Positions 10,601 through 18,064 of a stretch of 64,000 nucleotides of DNA are shown one piece after another. Each line of letters opens with the position of its first letter. Position 1 is the stretch's first letter. The notes below the pieces were generated by a model. The model did not search any database. It was not told the DNA's origin and was given only the letters and a program-made list of their open reading frames with translations. Location: assembly GCA_013177795.1 (NCBI GenBank), contig JABLXY010000001.1, positions 682,001 through 746,000 of the forward strand, read 5' to 3'. Position numbers and translations under genes: made by a program. This DNA comes from Syntrophaceae bacterium (GTDB lineage Bacteria > Desulfobacterota > Syntrophia > Syntrophales > UBA2192).

Positions 10601-10684
10601 CAGGACGGCAAGCATCACGAATGCGTTGCGCAGGTGAACGCGCATCATTGTGTTTCCGCTCGTTTGTATTGCGCCTGCAAGCAT
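7652..10684 (-). CDS. pilY1: PilY1-like pilus tip adhesin, copy 3
   Basis: A PilY1-like protein of about 1,010 residues. Two starts are credible: 10684, with GGAAGG seven bases upstream, and 10648 (MMRVHLRNAFVMLAVL), which gives a shorter signal-peptide n-region but a weak ribosome site; I prefer 10684. The MIDAS (VLDLSGSM), EF-hand-like loop (DDNHSGTIDKDDE) and propeller calcium loop (DSDNDGFVD) are all present. The core is apparently identical to copy 2. Differences are confined to the signal peptide, the loop after the MIDAS and the last roughly 150 residues, where VGTVTDRFF becomes MGGGTDRFF and the C-terminal sheet diverges. It belongs to the minor-pilin operon, and its stop is about 100 bp upstream of copy 2. 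Confidence 0.88.
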   Translation of the reverse strand: MLAGAIQTSGNTMMRVHLRNAFVMLAVLIVLFPLAPADTSAELLTDETGLFTSIAPDAMIVLDLSGSMKWNPPGDHDWWNLPINTYSNPACEGPFYNDQSVPGYTTYCSRFEIARKTLFNILDDNHSGTIDKDDETSLNIRIGLGKFQGSTYVKLRDIATKYSLLYCGSNQSCTVNQASGDTLSINYWMTYSNVVGATPLVLGLQGVKAYLDAHKAADAYKSCRQKFVILVSDGADTMYCGGTGYETQTDQYKRRRESVLAAKALADAGYKVFVIGMGSNMPDHLKNTLNWMAYYGGTDNPLVENAGDATAFDPGAVTTCGTSSTTGPGCGTTDECYATSNDPGTLELSGYAFLANNATELEAAFRQAISVIREATYSFSQASVASSRLIDENFIYEAAFQPINGDPFWLGHVTKYQINTDGTIGSALWDAGQVLQGTDASSRTIYTYKSGALTAFNTTNITAANLGVSTTTRRNEVVGFIRGEPTYNKDNWKLGDTFRSNPVTVGTPSAWFKDARDSAGAFATFRTTNLRTTANGKRIVVAGANDGQLHAFRTDTGAEVWSFIPPNVLGKLKDIAHKSHPTGLTHQYFVDGPISVADVWLGTGDGTAKSASDWKTLMVFGEGRGGTSTLWSASASCDANFQNVYSSSYPHYCGYYALDITNTYSPAYRWRIAPSAAQAPYLGDPWSKMMVHRVKINGNEKWVGFIGGGNNLSSCTGGGCDLRGKGFFVVSLTDGSVLWSYTKADNSAMNYALPGTAAIVDSDNDGFVDLAYIGDLGGNIWRMKFCSAADGPSCGTGNWSSSLLFSREAGIGPVYDAPAVAKDANGNIWVYWGTGDKAEPIVMGGGTDRFFAVKDKTLAGTYRLSDLENITGSIYTDNANKRGWYMNLAGAGEKCLAEAVVFGGQVYFTTYSPAGGGGDPCNAAGIAKLYGVSYISGAGSMTGGARSITLGVGIPTAPVLSMNPYSSTPDLYVTVSGGSGVGATTARAPVNPPSMTSRTNLIHWRDLRVR
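8285..10059 (-). repeat. Direct repeat unit B within pilY1 copy 3 (1,775 bp)
   Basis: Partner of 5201-6975. The array of two identical cores in direct orientation could support unequal recombination, which would delete or expand a pilY1 gene. Read-based assemblies may collapse it. Confidence 0.85.
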
Positions 10685-10737
10685 CTGTCTGCCTTCCATG
10701 CCTTCCTCGCCCTCAAGGAAGCCGCGCACGGCCGGTG

Positions 10738-13700
10738 CTACTGCAGCCGCCGGTCACGCCAGTAGAGGATGTTGGTTCGGTTGCCCGTTCCCCCAGGGGT
10801 GACGGGGGCCTTGATCGTCGTCGCCCCCGTGCCGGAGCCGCCGCTGATCGTCACGTAGAGATCGGGCGTGGGGCTGTAGGGGTTGAGCGAGAGCGTGGGC
10901 GCCGTGGGGATCCCCACGCCCAGGGTGACGCTCCGGGCGTTGCCGGTCAGGCTGCCCGCCCCCGTGATGTAGGAGACGCCGTAGATCTTCGCCGCTCCCG
11001 CCGCGTTGCAGGGGTCGGTCACGCCGGCCCCGCCGGGCGTGTAGGTCGTGAAGTAGACCTGGCCGCCGAACACGACGGCCTCGCCCAGGACCTTCTCGCC
11101 CGCCCCGGCCAGGTTCATGTACCAGCCGTGCTTGGTCGCGTTGTCCGTGTAGGTCCCGGCGGTGATGTCGTCGAGGTTCGCTCCCGTCCAAAAGGTCGCC
11201 ATGTCGGAATCCTTGACCGCGAAGAACCGCTCGACGGTCGTCCCGACGACGATGGGCTCCGTCTTGTCTCCCGTCCCCCAGTAGACCCAGATGTTTCCCG
11301 TCGCGTCTTTCGCGACCGTCGGCGCGGCGAAGACGGGCCCTACACCCGAAGTCAACCCGGACGGCTGAAACAGGCGGCTTCCCGTCCAGCTGGCCGTGTT
11401 GTCCGTGGGGAACCGGAAACGCCAGATCTGGCCCTTCAGGTCGCCGATGTAGACCGTGTCGATGAAGCCGTCGAGATCGGTGTCGACAGCCGCGGGGGCC
11501 CCCGGCATGGCATAGTTCAGGTACGTGGGGTTGTCCGCACGCGTGTAGCTCCACAGAACGCTGCCGTCGGTCAAATCGATCACGAAGAAGCCCTTTCCCC
11601 GCTTGTCGCAGTCCGTCCCGACGCCGTCGTAGGGGTTGCAGGCCGCCCAGTTGTGCCCGCCCCCCATGAAGCCGACCCACTTCTCGTTGCCGCCTACCTT
11701 CACCCGCCCGATGGTCATCTTGCTGTAGGGGTCACCCAGATAGGGGGCCTGGGCGGCGGTCGGTGTGATCCGCCACCGGTAGACCGGGTTCAGGGTGTCG
11801 GTGATGTCCAGGGCGTAGTAGCCGCAGTAGTGGGGACGCGTCGCGTCGTAGACAAGGCTGAAGTCGCTCAGGCAGTCCGGCGACGAGCTCCAGAGGTTGG
11901 GGTCGGCGCCGCGGCCCAGCCCGAAGACGAGCAGGGTTTTCCAGTCCGCCGCCGATTTCGTCGTCCCTGTCCCCGTCCCCAGCCACACGTCGGCCACCGA
12001 GATGGGCCCGTCCACGAAATAGACGTGGGGCATGCCCGCCGGGTGCGAGGCGTGCGCGATCTGTCTCAGCTTGGGGACCACGCTCGGCGGGATGAAGCTC
12101 CAGGCCTCGGAACCGTCGGAGGTCTTGAAGGCGTGAAGCTGGCCGTCGTTGGCGCCGGCCAGAACGATCCTCTTGCCGTTGGCGGAGGAGCGGATGCGGT
12201 TCGCACGGTGCGTGGCAAAGGCGTTGGTCCCGTCGTTGGTGTCCTTGAAATAGTAGGACGGCGTCCCGACGGTCACGGGATTGGCCCGGAAGACGTCGCC
12301 CAGCTTCCAGTTGTCCTTGTTGTACGTCGGCTCGCCCCGGACGTAGCCGACGACCTCATTGCGGCGCGTGTCGTTCTCGACGCCCAGGTCCGTGGACGTG
12401 ATGTTGGCCGTCGTAAAGTCGATGAGCGAGCCCCCCTTGTAGGTCTTGATGGTCCGCGTGGCCGGGTCCCGGGCCTGGAGGATCTGCCCGGCATCCCAGA
12501 TGGCGCTCCCGACGGTGCCGTCGTTGAGGATCTGGTACTTGCGCAGGTGCCCGAGCCACATGGGGTCGTTGTTCACAGGCTGGAAGGACACCTCGTAGAG
12601 GTAGTTCTCGTCGGTGAGGCGCGACGAGGCCACGGAAGACTGGGAAAAGGAGTAATTGGCCTCGCGGATGTAGTTGATGGCCTCCCGCAGTCCCGCCTCG
12701 AGCTCCGTGGCGTTCCCGGCCAGGAAGGCATAGCCTGAAAGAGGCGTGTTGCCCGGGTCGTTGGACGTGGCAAAGCACTGTGTGCTCGTGTCGTCGCATA
12801 TCCCGACCGTGGGGGAATCGGCACAGGGGTCTGCCTCGAACAGGCTGGGGTTTAGGGCCGTCTTGTCGCCTGCGTTGGGAACCAGGGGGTTGTCGGTCCC
12901 GCCGTAGTAGGCCATCCAGTTCAGGGTGTTCTTCTCGATGTCGGGCATATTGGCGCCGAAGCCGATGACGAAGAGCTTGTAGCCCGCGTCGGCCAGGGCC
13001 TTGGCCCGGGCCACGGAGGCCCGCCTGCGCTTGTACTGAGTGCGGTCCGTGTCGTTGACGGCGGCCCCGCAGTACATCGTGTCTGCCCCGTCGGACAGGA
13101 GGATCGCGAATCGCTGACGGCAGTTCTTGTAGGTGTCGGCGGCTTTCTTCGTGTCCAGGGTCGTCTTCGTGCTCTCCAGGGCCAGGGCAAGGGGCGTGGC
13201 CCCCGTCACCACGGACGTCTGCATCTGGGCGGCGATGCACTTGATGTCGCCGGGGTTATACCAGGTCAGGTTCGTGCAGGCCGTGTATGTGCTGTACGGG
13301 GCCCCGCAGTAGGTGTTGCGGTAGGAGTTGCCGATGGGCTTCCACTCCTGGTAATAGCCGCCCTGAAACTTGCCAAAGCCGAAGCGGATATTGAGGCTCG
13401 TGTCGTCGTCGGTGAAGATCTTGCCGTCCTTGTTGTCGTCGAGGAGCTTGTAGAGGACGTCCCTCGCGATGAGGTAGCGGGCGCAGTTGGTGCTGTAGCC
13501 CGGCATCTCGGTGCTCGTGTTGTAGAAGGGGCCCGAGCAGGTGGGGTTGCTGTACAGCTTGAGGACCGCGTTGACGCAGTTGTAGGTGTACGGGGGGGTG
13601 TAGCTCGTCCTGAAATCGTTGTAGGTCGGCAGGCTCTGGTTGGCCACGCAGTCGCTGCTCTTGTAGTAGCAGGAGTTCGCGCCGCCCGGGCAACGGAACA

Positions 13701-13890
13701 CGTCCCCCGGCGGATTCCACTTCATGCTGCCCGACATGTCGAGGACGATCATGGCCTCGGGGGCCACGTTGGTGAAGAGCCCCGTCTCGGAGCAGCTCTC
13801 GTCGGTCGTGCAGGTCTGGGCGAAGGCGATGCCCGCGCTGCAGAAGAGGGCAATCAGGATCGTGCAGAAAGCACTGCGTGGTGCCGTCAT
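10738..13890 (-). CDS. pilY1: PilY1-like pilus tip adhesin, copy 4 (operon-proximal)
   Basis: A 1,050-residue PilY1-like protein, first of the four in transcription order. It starts at MTAPRSAFCT after GGGGAG; the signal peptide ends near AFA-QT. MIDAS residues are Asp51, Ser53 and Ser55 (VLDMSGSM). Next comes a long cysteine-containing insert (CPGGANSCYYKSSDC and more, to about residue 130) absent from copies 2 and 3, then the EF-hand-like DDNKDGKIFTDDD and a propeller with DTDLDGFID before YIGDLKG. It resembles copies 2 and 3 in most of the core but is not identical. Its stop is about 50 bp upstream of the copy 3 start and it follows pilX directly, so it is probably the ancestral partner of that pilX-pilW pair. 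Confidence 0.92.
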   Translation of the reverse strand: MTAPRSAFCTILIALFCSAGIAFAQTCTTDESCSETGLFTNVAPEAMIVLDMSGSMKWNPPGDVFRCPGGANSCYYKSSDCVANQSLPTYNDFRTSYTPPYTYNCVNAVLKLYSNPTCSGPFYNTSTEMPGYSTNCARYLIARDVLYKLLDDNKDGKIFTDDDTSLNIRFGFGKFQGGYYQEWKPIGNSYRNTYCGAPYSTYTACTNLTWYNPGDIKCIAAQMQTSVVTGATPLALALESTKTTLDTKKAADTYKNCRQRFAILLSDGADTMYCGAAVNDTDRTQYKRRRASVARAKALADAGYKLFVIGFGANMPDIEKNTLNWMAYYGGTDNPLVPNAGDKTALNPSLFEADPCADSPTVGICDDTSTQCFATSNDPGNTPLSGYAFLAGNATELEAGLREAINYIREANYSFSQSSVASSRLTDENYLYEVSFQPVNNDPMWLGHLRKYQILNDGTVGSAIWDAGQILQARDPATRTIKTYKGGSLIDFTTANITSTDLGVENDTRRNEVVGYVRGEPTYNKDNWKLGDVFRANPVTVGTPSYYFKDTNDGTNAFATHRANRIRSSANGKRIVLAGANDGQLHAFKTSDGSEAWSFIPPSVVPKLRQIAHASHPAGMPHVYFVDGPISVADVWLGTGTGTTKSAADWKTLLVFGLGRGADPNLWSSSPDCLSDFSLVYDATRPHYCGYYALDITDTLNPVYRWRITPTAAQAPYLGDPYSKMTIGRVKVGGNEKWVGFMGGGHNWAACNPYDGVGTDCDKRGKGFFVIDLTDGSVLWSYTRADNPTYLNYAMPGAPAAVDTDLDGFIDTVYIGDLKGQIWRFRFPTDNTASWTGSRLFQPSGLTSGVGPVFAAPTVAKDATGNIWVYWGTGDKTEPIVVGTTVERFFAVKDSDMATFWTGANLDDITAGTYTDNATKHGWYMNLAGAGEKVLGEAVVFGGQVYFTTYTPGGAGVTDPCNAAGAAKIYGVSYITGAGSLTGNARSVTLGVGIPTAPTLSLNPYSPTPDLYVTISGGSGTGATTIKAPVTPGGTGNRTNILYWRDRRLQ

Positions 13891-13901
13891 GGTTTGCTCC
13901 C

Positions 13902-14369
13902 CTAGCGGGACATGGTGCCCATCTCGACGGGGCCGTGGCCGAGGCCCGCCTCGATTGTCATGCTCGTGTTGTAGGCCGTGTTGCGCCCGGTGATCCGCGC
14001 ATCGTAGCGCGCCTGCCCCCAGGTCTGGGAGCCGCCGATGGAGAATCCCGGCAGGGGGATCTGGGCCGGGCCCGTCGTGGGCTCGGTGGGCTGCTCGATC
14101 GTGTACTGCGTGTTCGGGTCGCCGCCCCCGCCGACGGGCTGGTTCGTCACGGTGACGGCGGCTAGGTTGGCGGGGTCGAAGTTGACGGTCAGCCAGTGCA
14201 GGCCCGCCTCGGCGGCGTTGACGGCTTTCTTGTCACCCACGGACCGCATGCTCACCCGGATGTCCCCCGTGGAGAGGTTCAGGGCGACGATCCCCACGGC
14301 CAGGAGAATCAGGTTGGCCAGCAGCGCGGCCAAGAGGGCAAAGCCTGTTTCGTTTCTTCTGCGTTTCAT
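13902..14369 (-). CDS. pilX: PilX-type minor pilin (first set)
   Basis: A 155-residue PilX-like protein. The start at MKRRRNETGF is chosen because the charged leader, Gly9-Phe10 cleavage site and hydrophobic helix begin there, with AAGGA upstream. It carries the AEAGLHWLTVNFDPANLAA signature shared with the copy at 14-484. It lies 11 bp before pilY1 copy 4 and 16 bp after pilW, so translation is probably coupled. Role inferred from the family: minor pilin of the tip-initiation complex. Confidence 0.87.
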   Translation of the reverse strand: MKRRRNETGFALLAALLANLILLAVGIVALNLSTGDIRVSMRSVGDKKAVNAAEAGLHWLTVNFDPANLAAVTVTNQPVGGGGDPNTQYTIEQPTEPTTGPAQIPLPGFSIGGSQTWGQARYDARITGRNTAYNTSMTIEAGLGHGPVEMGTMSR

Positions 14370-14385
14370 GCGTACCCGTCCTTCA

Positions 14386-15111
14386 TCAGAATTGAATCCC
14401 GTGGTTGCGGGGGATGACGCTCGTCGAATAGGCCATCCGCCTCGGCTGGCCCGTGCTCGGGTCGACGTCGGCCGACTGCACGAGGAGGGCAATCTCGATG
14501 CGCCGGATCCGCGGGATGTCGTTGGGCAGGTTGGCGTGGGGGATCTCGGCGCCCGTGCCGTCGAAGTAGCGGAAGACGGGCAGCGCGTCGTTCACGACCT
14601 CGACGGTCCGGACCTCCGGCTGACCGGCGATGGGACCCAGGAAGGACATCTCGTTGGCCGGGTTGCGGCCGCCGGGGCAGCGGATGTTCTCCCGCGTGAG
14701 CCGGCGGTTCGCGGCGTCGTAGGCGTAACGGATGATCTCGCCGTCGTTGTCCCCGCACGTCCGGCTGGGGTTGGGCGACTCGATGTCCATCTCGACGGTG
14801 ATCGACGTGGCCGTGGCCTCCTGAATGCCTCGCCAGTTCTGGTTGGCCGCCGCGTTGCAGGTGACCGGGTCGCGCCAAAGGTTCGGCTCGAAGGTGGAGT
14901 TGAAGGAGGCCATGCGGATCTCCGAGGCCATGAGCTCCAGGGCGGCCCGCGCATCCTGGTTCGTCGTCACCTTGCGCTCGATCCCCGTGGAGGAGCGCTG
15001 CCCCGACACGATCGCCGTCGAGACCGCCGCAAGCAGGACAAGCCCGACGGCGACGGCCATGACGAGCTCGGTGAGCGTGAAGCCCCTTGTATCGTTCAGC
15101 CGGTTCCTCAT
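14386..15111 (-). CDS. pilW: PilW-type minor pilin (first set)
   Basis: A 241-residue PilW-like pseudopilin. The class III signal has Gly10-Phe11 cleavage and FTLTELVM, with the conserved Glu at mature position 5. Its start overlaps the pilV stop in an ATGA junction, a sign of translational coupling. The C-terminal segment IRRIEIALLVQSADVDPSTG pairs it with the copy at 501-1217. Predicted partner of PilV, PilX and PilY1 at the base and tip of the pilus. Confidence 0.9.
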   Translation of the reverse strand: MRNRLNDTRGFTLTELVMAVAVGLVLLAAVSTAIVSGQRSSTGIERKVTTNQDARAALELMASEIRMASFNSTFEPNLWRDPVTCNAAANQNWRGIQEATATSITVEMDIESPNPSRTCGDNDGEIIRYAYDAANRRLTRENIRCPGGRNPANEMSFLGPIAGQPEVRTVEVVNDALPVFRYFDGTGAEIPHANLPNDIPRIRRIEIALLVQSADVDPSTGQPRRMAYSTSVIPRNHGIQF

Positions 15112-15569
15112 TGCCTGAAATACTCCTGTCTCGACACGATGGTGGTTTCCGTGATCCCCCGGGTGTTGCCGGGCCAGGTGACCTGCACCCTCACCGTCCA
15201 GGCGTTGGTGGCGCCCGGCAGCGGGGTGACCGTCGTGGCCACGGTGTAGGGCACGTCGCCTGCCTGCGGGGCCGCCTGGCTGCTGGCGTTGACCGTCCGG
15301 GTGCAGGGGCCGCCGACAAACAGGTTGCGCCCCGTGGCGTCACAGGCCGTGGCGAAGGTGTTGTTCGGGTTCATGATCCACAGCTCGCTCCGTTCCAGCT
15401 CACTCTGGAGGATGCCGGCGGCGCGGCCCATGAAATCGGAGCGGCCCGCTGCACTCCACGACGTGGGCTGCATCGACAGAAGCGCCATGATGCCCACGGC
15501 CGTGAGGAACAGCGTGATGAGGACCTCGACAATGGTAATCCCGCGGTTATTGCATCGTGTACGTGACAT
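15108..15569 (-). CDS. pilV: PilV-type minor pilin
   Basis: A 153-residue PilV-like minor pilin with a class III leader (Gly10-Ile11 cleavage, ITIVEVLITLFL, Glu at mature position 5) and the typical GIMALLSMQ helix. It overlaps fimT by 23 bases upstream and pilW by 4 bases downstream, so fimT-pilV-pilW-pilX is a tight operon. No second pilV is visible, unlike pilW and pilX. Two cysteines near residues 96 and 109 could form a disulfide (inference). Confidence 0.87.
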   Translation of the reverse strand: MSRTRCNNRGITIVEVLITLFLTAVGIMALLSMQPTSWSAAGRSDFMGRAAGILQSELERSELWIMNPNNTFATACDATGRNLFVGGPCTRTVNASSQAAPQAGDVPYTVATTVTPLPGATNAWTVRVQVTWPGNTRGITETTIVSRQEYFRQ

Positions 15570-16074
15570 GGGCCCTTCCTGTCATGAGCACGGTGATCGT
15601 GCCTATGGAGTTGCGCGCATTGGCGATGCCGATCGTGGCCGCCGGTGCGGCTGACCCGCGGGGCTGGATCGTGACCGTGACGGCCGCCGCACCCCCGTTG
15701 ACGCTCGTCATCCGGACCGTCCCGTACTCGTCGAAGGTCTTCGTCTCGTCGACGGCGGCCAGACCGTTGGCCGCGGCCGCCTGAATCCGGTACGTGTTGG
15801 TCGGGTCGGGGCTGTAGGTGACGGTGTACACCCTGTTTTCCGCCATCGCCCGGGCGCGCGCGTCGTAGAAATCGGAGGAGATCATCCGGGCCGCGCCTTT
15901 GAGCCTCGAGTTGTCCGACCAGCCCCGGTAGGACGGGACGGCGATGGCCAGCACGATGCCGAGCAGCACGAGGGTGATGAAGAGCTCCACGAGGGAGAAG
16001 CCCGAAGCCCCTCGTCCCGGTCGCGGCACGGCGGGTACCTGCTTCTGGAGTGTGACGCGTTGCGAATGTCTCAT
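15547..16074 (-). CDS. fimT: GspH/FimT-family pseudopilin
   Basis: A 175-residue type IV pilus/type II secretion pseudopilin of the GspH/FimT family. A 25-residue basic leader ends in Gly25-Phe26, followed by FSLVELFITLVLLGIVLAIA with Glu at mature position 5 and the PSYRGW junction. It is the first gene of the minor-pilin/PilY1 operon, about 255 bases downstream of a GEMM-I riboswitch. The ribosome site is weak (CAGGT), which leaves room for translational control in the leader. Confidence 0.88.
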   Translation of the reverse strand: MRHSQRVTLQKQVPAVPRPGRGASGFSLVELFITLVLLGIVLAIAVPSYRGWSDNSRLKGAARMISSDFYDARARAMAENRVYTVTYSPDPTNTYRIQAAAANGLAAVDETKTFDEYGTVRMTSVNGGAAAVTVTIQPRGSAAPAATIGIANARNSIGTITVLMTGRAHVTYTMQ

Positions 16075-16329
16075 GACCTGTCGTTCTCTCGGTCCTTCCG
16101 GGTTTCGATTTCGCTGCCGGGTTGCCGATTCTCCCGCCGCATCGCAAAATCACCTTCAGTTCAGCAAGAAGCATGCCCGCATCGGCGCCTTCGATGACAT
16201 CGTGCTCGTCCCTCATCGATGGGGCCGTCTGGCAGGAGAACGAAACCGGGCGGGGTGGAAATGGGATGGGAGCCTGCAACGCGCGTGCCCCGGAAGGGGC
16301 CCTTTGCGCCTCGTCTCGAAATCGAATGT
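16075..16329 (-). other. Leader between GEMM aptamer and fimT
   Basis: About 255 bases without a convincing gene. A GC-rich hairpin (GCCCC-TTCC-GGGGC, about 16287-16300 on the minus strand) follows the aptamer but has no T-run, so the expression platform may act through Rho or translation. One short reading frame runs through the region out of frame with fimT; I do not call it. Confidence 0.4.
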
Positions 16330-16420
16330 CCTGCCCGGCAATCCTGCCGCCTTATCCTTCGATCGGACTTAGGCCAGTGATTTTGCGCCCCACCCTTTCG
16401 GATGGTTTGCCCTGATCAGG
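16330..16420 (-). promoter_or_regulatory. GEMM-I cyclic-dinucleotide riboswitch aptamer
   Basis: On the minus strand the RNA reads CAGGGCAAACC, a short stem capped by a GAAA tetraloop (16396-16399), then GGGGCGCAAAA, GGCCTAAG and a second arm ending GGCAGGATTGCCGGG. This is the order of conserved blocks of GEMM-I aptamers (the Vibrio Vc2 c-di-GMP switch is the type example). CCUG (16417-16420) and CAGG (16330-16333) close P1. The base in the AGGGC block that is A in cGAMP-specific GEMM-Ib switches is G here by my alignment from memory, so c-di-GMP is the more likely ligand. It controls the fimT-pilVWX-pilY1 operon. Confidence 0.85.
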
Positions 16421-16556
16421 CCGTTTCCTGAAGGCGTTCGGAACCCGCGAACCGCACAACCCGGAAGCGGGTTGGAACTCCTCTGCATTCTTTTTCGGTC
16501 TGCGGGGGGTAAAACTTGAGGGGAAATTTCCACGATTTCGGCAAGGGCGGGACGGC

Positions 16557-17330
16557 TCAGGGAAGTGTGCGGAAAAGCACCAGATGCGTCAGCGCAGGGC
16601 CGACAAACAGGTACAGCACGGCGGCAATCGACAGGAAGGGCCCGAAGGGCACGGCGTATTTCATGTCCTTTCCCTTCAACGCGATGAGAACGACCCCGAC
16701 CAGCGCCCCGAGGATGGAACTCGCAAAAACGACGAAGAAAAGGGATTGCCACCCCAGGAAGGCCCCGATCATGGCCAGCAGCTTGATGTCGCCCCCGCCC
16801 ATCCCCTCCCGCTTGGTGAGAAGCTCGTAGCCCACGGCGATCAGGTAGAGAAACCCGCCACCGACCACGATGCCGAGAAGGGCGTCCCAGAAGCCGATCC
16901 CCATGAAGAAAACGGCCAGCAGGAGGAACACGGGGATGCCCGGCAGCGAGATCACGTCGGGGATGATCTGGTGGTCGAGGTCGATGAAAGAGATCACCAC
17001 GAGCGCCGCCGCGAAGAGGAAGGCTGCGAGGTACTGCAGCCCCGGCCCGTAGAGCCACAGCAGGGCCAGGGAAAGCATGGCCGTCAGAAGCTCGACCAGC
17101 GGGTAGCGGGGGGAGATGGGCCCGCCGCAGTCCCGGCATCGGCCGCGAAGGATGAGCCAGCTCAGGATGGGGATGTTGTCGTAGACGCGGACGGGGCTTC
17201 CGCACTTCGGGCAGTGGGAGGCCGGGGTGATGATGGACTTCCCCTCGGGGATTCGCCAGATGCAGACGTTGAGGAAACTGCCCACGACGGCCCCGAGGAC
17301 AAAGGCAACGACGCCCCAGAAAATATCCAT
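16557..17330 (-). CDS. pilD: Prepilin peptidase / N-methyltransferase
   Basis: A 257-residue polytopic aspartyl prepilin peptidase (A24 family) that cleaves the leaders of type IV pilins and methylates the new N-terminus. The N-terminal methyltransferase part keeps both CxxC pairs (Cys40/Cys43 and Cys65/Cys68). The peptidase part has FIDLDHQIIPD (Asp117, Asp119, Asp125) and GGGDIK (Asp171). Several membrane helices follow. It lies upstream of the riboswitch-controlled operon on the same strand; the 480-bp gap suggests separate transcription. It should process every pilin encoded at 14-16074. Confidence 0.94.
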   Translation of the reverse strand: MDIFWGVVAFVLGAVVGSFLNVCIWRIPEGKSIITPASHCPKCGSPVRVYDNIPILSWLILRGRCRDCGGPISPRYPLVELLTAMLSLALLWLYGPGLQYLAAFLFAAALVVISFIDLDHQIIPDVISLPGIPVFLLLAVFFMGIGFWDALLGIVVGGGFLYLIAVGYELLTKREGMGGGDIKLLAMIGAFLGWQSLFFVVFASSILGALVGVVLIALKGKDMKYAVPFGPFLSIAAVLYLFVGPALTHLVLFRTLP

Positions 17331-17374
17331 TATTCAATCCGGTTCATGAACAGAAATCGTCGGCACACGACAAC

Positions 17375-17492
17375 AGAAGGTGAGAGGTCAAGAGGGTAAG
17401 AAGGTTGGGGCATCGGCGATGAATCCCGTGTCACGCGACAATCCCAATGTCTCCCCTCTTCGTTTCTCACCTTCTTACCTTCTTATCTTCAC
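17375..17492. repeat. Period-8 repeat, inverted arms
   Basis: The left arm (17375-17409) has four purine-rich octamers (GAAGGTGA type). The right arm (17454-17492) is the same motif in reverse complement, so the RNA or DNA strand could form a long imperfect hairpin around a 45-base spacer. It lies between pilD and the sugar genes. Confidence 0.6.
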
Positions 17493-17506
17493 CCGGACAT
17501 CAGCCC

Positions 17507-17962
17507 TCACCCGTCCTTCCGGCCCCAGTCGTAGGGGATGTCGTTCTCGTGCGGGTGGACCCGGTATTCGTCAGGATCATCGTAGCGGTAGACGTCCGTC
17601 GGCACGTTGATCACGAGGGCCTCCTCCCCGGAGATGCACTTGAAGCCGTGAAAGACCAGCGGCGGGATGTGGATGAGGATCGGGTTGTGCTCGCCCGCGA
17701 AGAACTCGTTCACCTCGCCCTCGGTCGCCGACCCCTTGCGGCCGTCGTAGAGCACGATCTTCATCATCCCCTTGACGACGGTCATGTTGTCGGATTGCCG
17801 CTTGTGGTAGTGCCACCCCTTGACCACCCCGGGGTAGGCCGTCGTCATGTAGACCTGGCCGAATCTCTCGAAGAACTCGTCATCGGCCCGCAGCATCTCC
17901 ATGAGCCGCCCGCGCTCGTCGGGAATGACCTTCAGTTTCTTGACCCTCACCCCGTCGATCAT
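17507..17962 (-). CDS. rfbC: RmlC-like cupin sugar epimerase
   Basis: A 151-residue cupin of the dTDP-4-dehydrorhamnose 3,5-epimerase family. The ATG at 17962 has GGAGG four bases upstream, so I prefer it to the ATG seven codons earlier. It has the DERGRLMEMLR start and the histidine-containing core GWHYHKRQSDNM, but is shorter than standard RmlC (about 180 residues) and has KGWHYH in place of RGLHYQ. A related isomerase role on a nucleotide sugar is therefore possible. It follows rfbA in the same direction with a period-7 repeat in the 99-bp gap. Substrate inferred from the family and neighbour only. Confidence 0.75.
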   Translation of the reverse strand: MIDGVRVKKLKVIPDERGRLMEMLRADDEFFERFGQVYMTTAYPGVVKGWHYHKRQSDNMTVVKGMMKIVLYDGRKGSATEGEVNEFFAGEHNPILIHIPPLVFHGFKCISGEEALVINVPTDVYRYDDPDEYRVHPHENDIPYDWGRKDG

Positions 17963-17975
17963 ACCGCCTCCGGCG

Positions 17976-18064
17976 AGGCACAAGGCACCAGGCGTTGGGC
18001 ATCAGACGATGCGGAATCGACGAGTTGTCTTTCCTGATGCCGCAAGCCTCATGCCTCATGCCTA
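17976..18064. repeat. Period-7 repeat, inverted arms
   Basis: The left arm (17976-18014) has five heptamers of the form AGGCNNN. The right arm (18033-18064) reads as four such heptamers on the other strand. It fills the rfbA-rfbC gap. Confidence 0.65.

Noticed and set aside
4592-10765. Very long plus-strand open frames opposite pilY1 copies 2 and 3
   Set aside because: They mirror the codon bias of GC-rich minus-strand genes, show no domains, and their near-identity simply reflects the duplicated pilY1 core.
15371-16279. 302-codon open frame across the pilus leader and fimT/pilV
   Set aside because: It is out of frame with fimT and pilV, whose class III signal peptides and overlaps are clear.
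16500-16535. Possible sigma-28 (FliA-like) promoter, TCAAGTTT and ACCGAAAA, upstream of the riboswitch
   Set aside because: Spacing is 12 rather than 11 and two of eight -10 bases differ; too weak to call.
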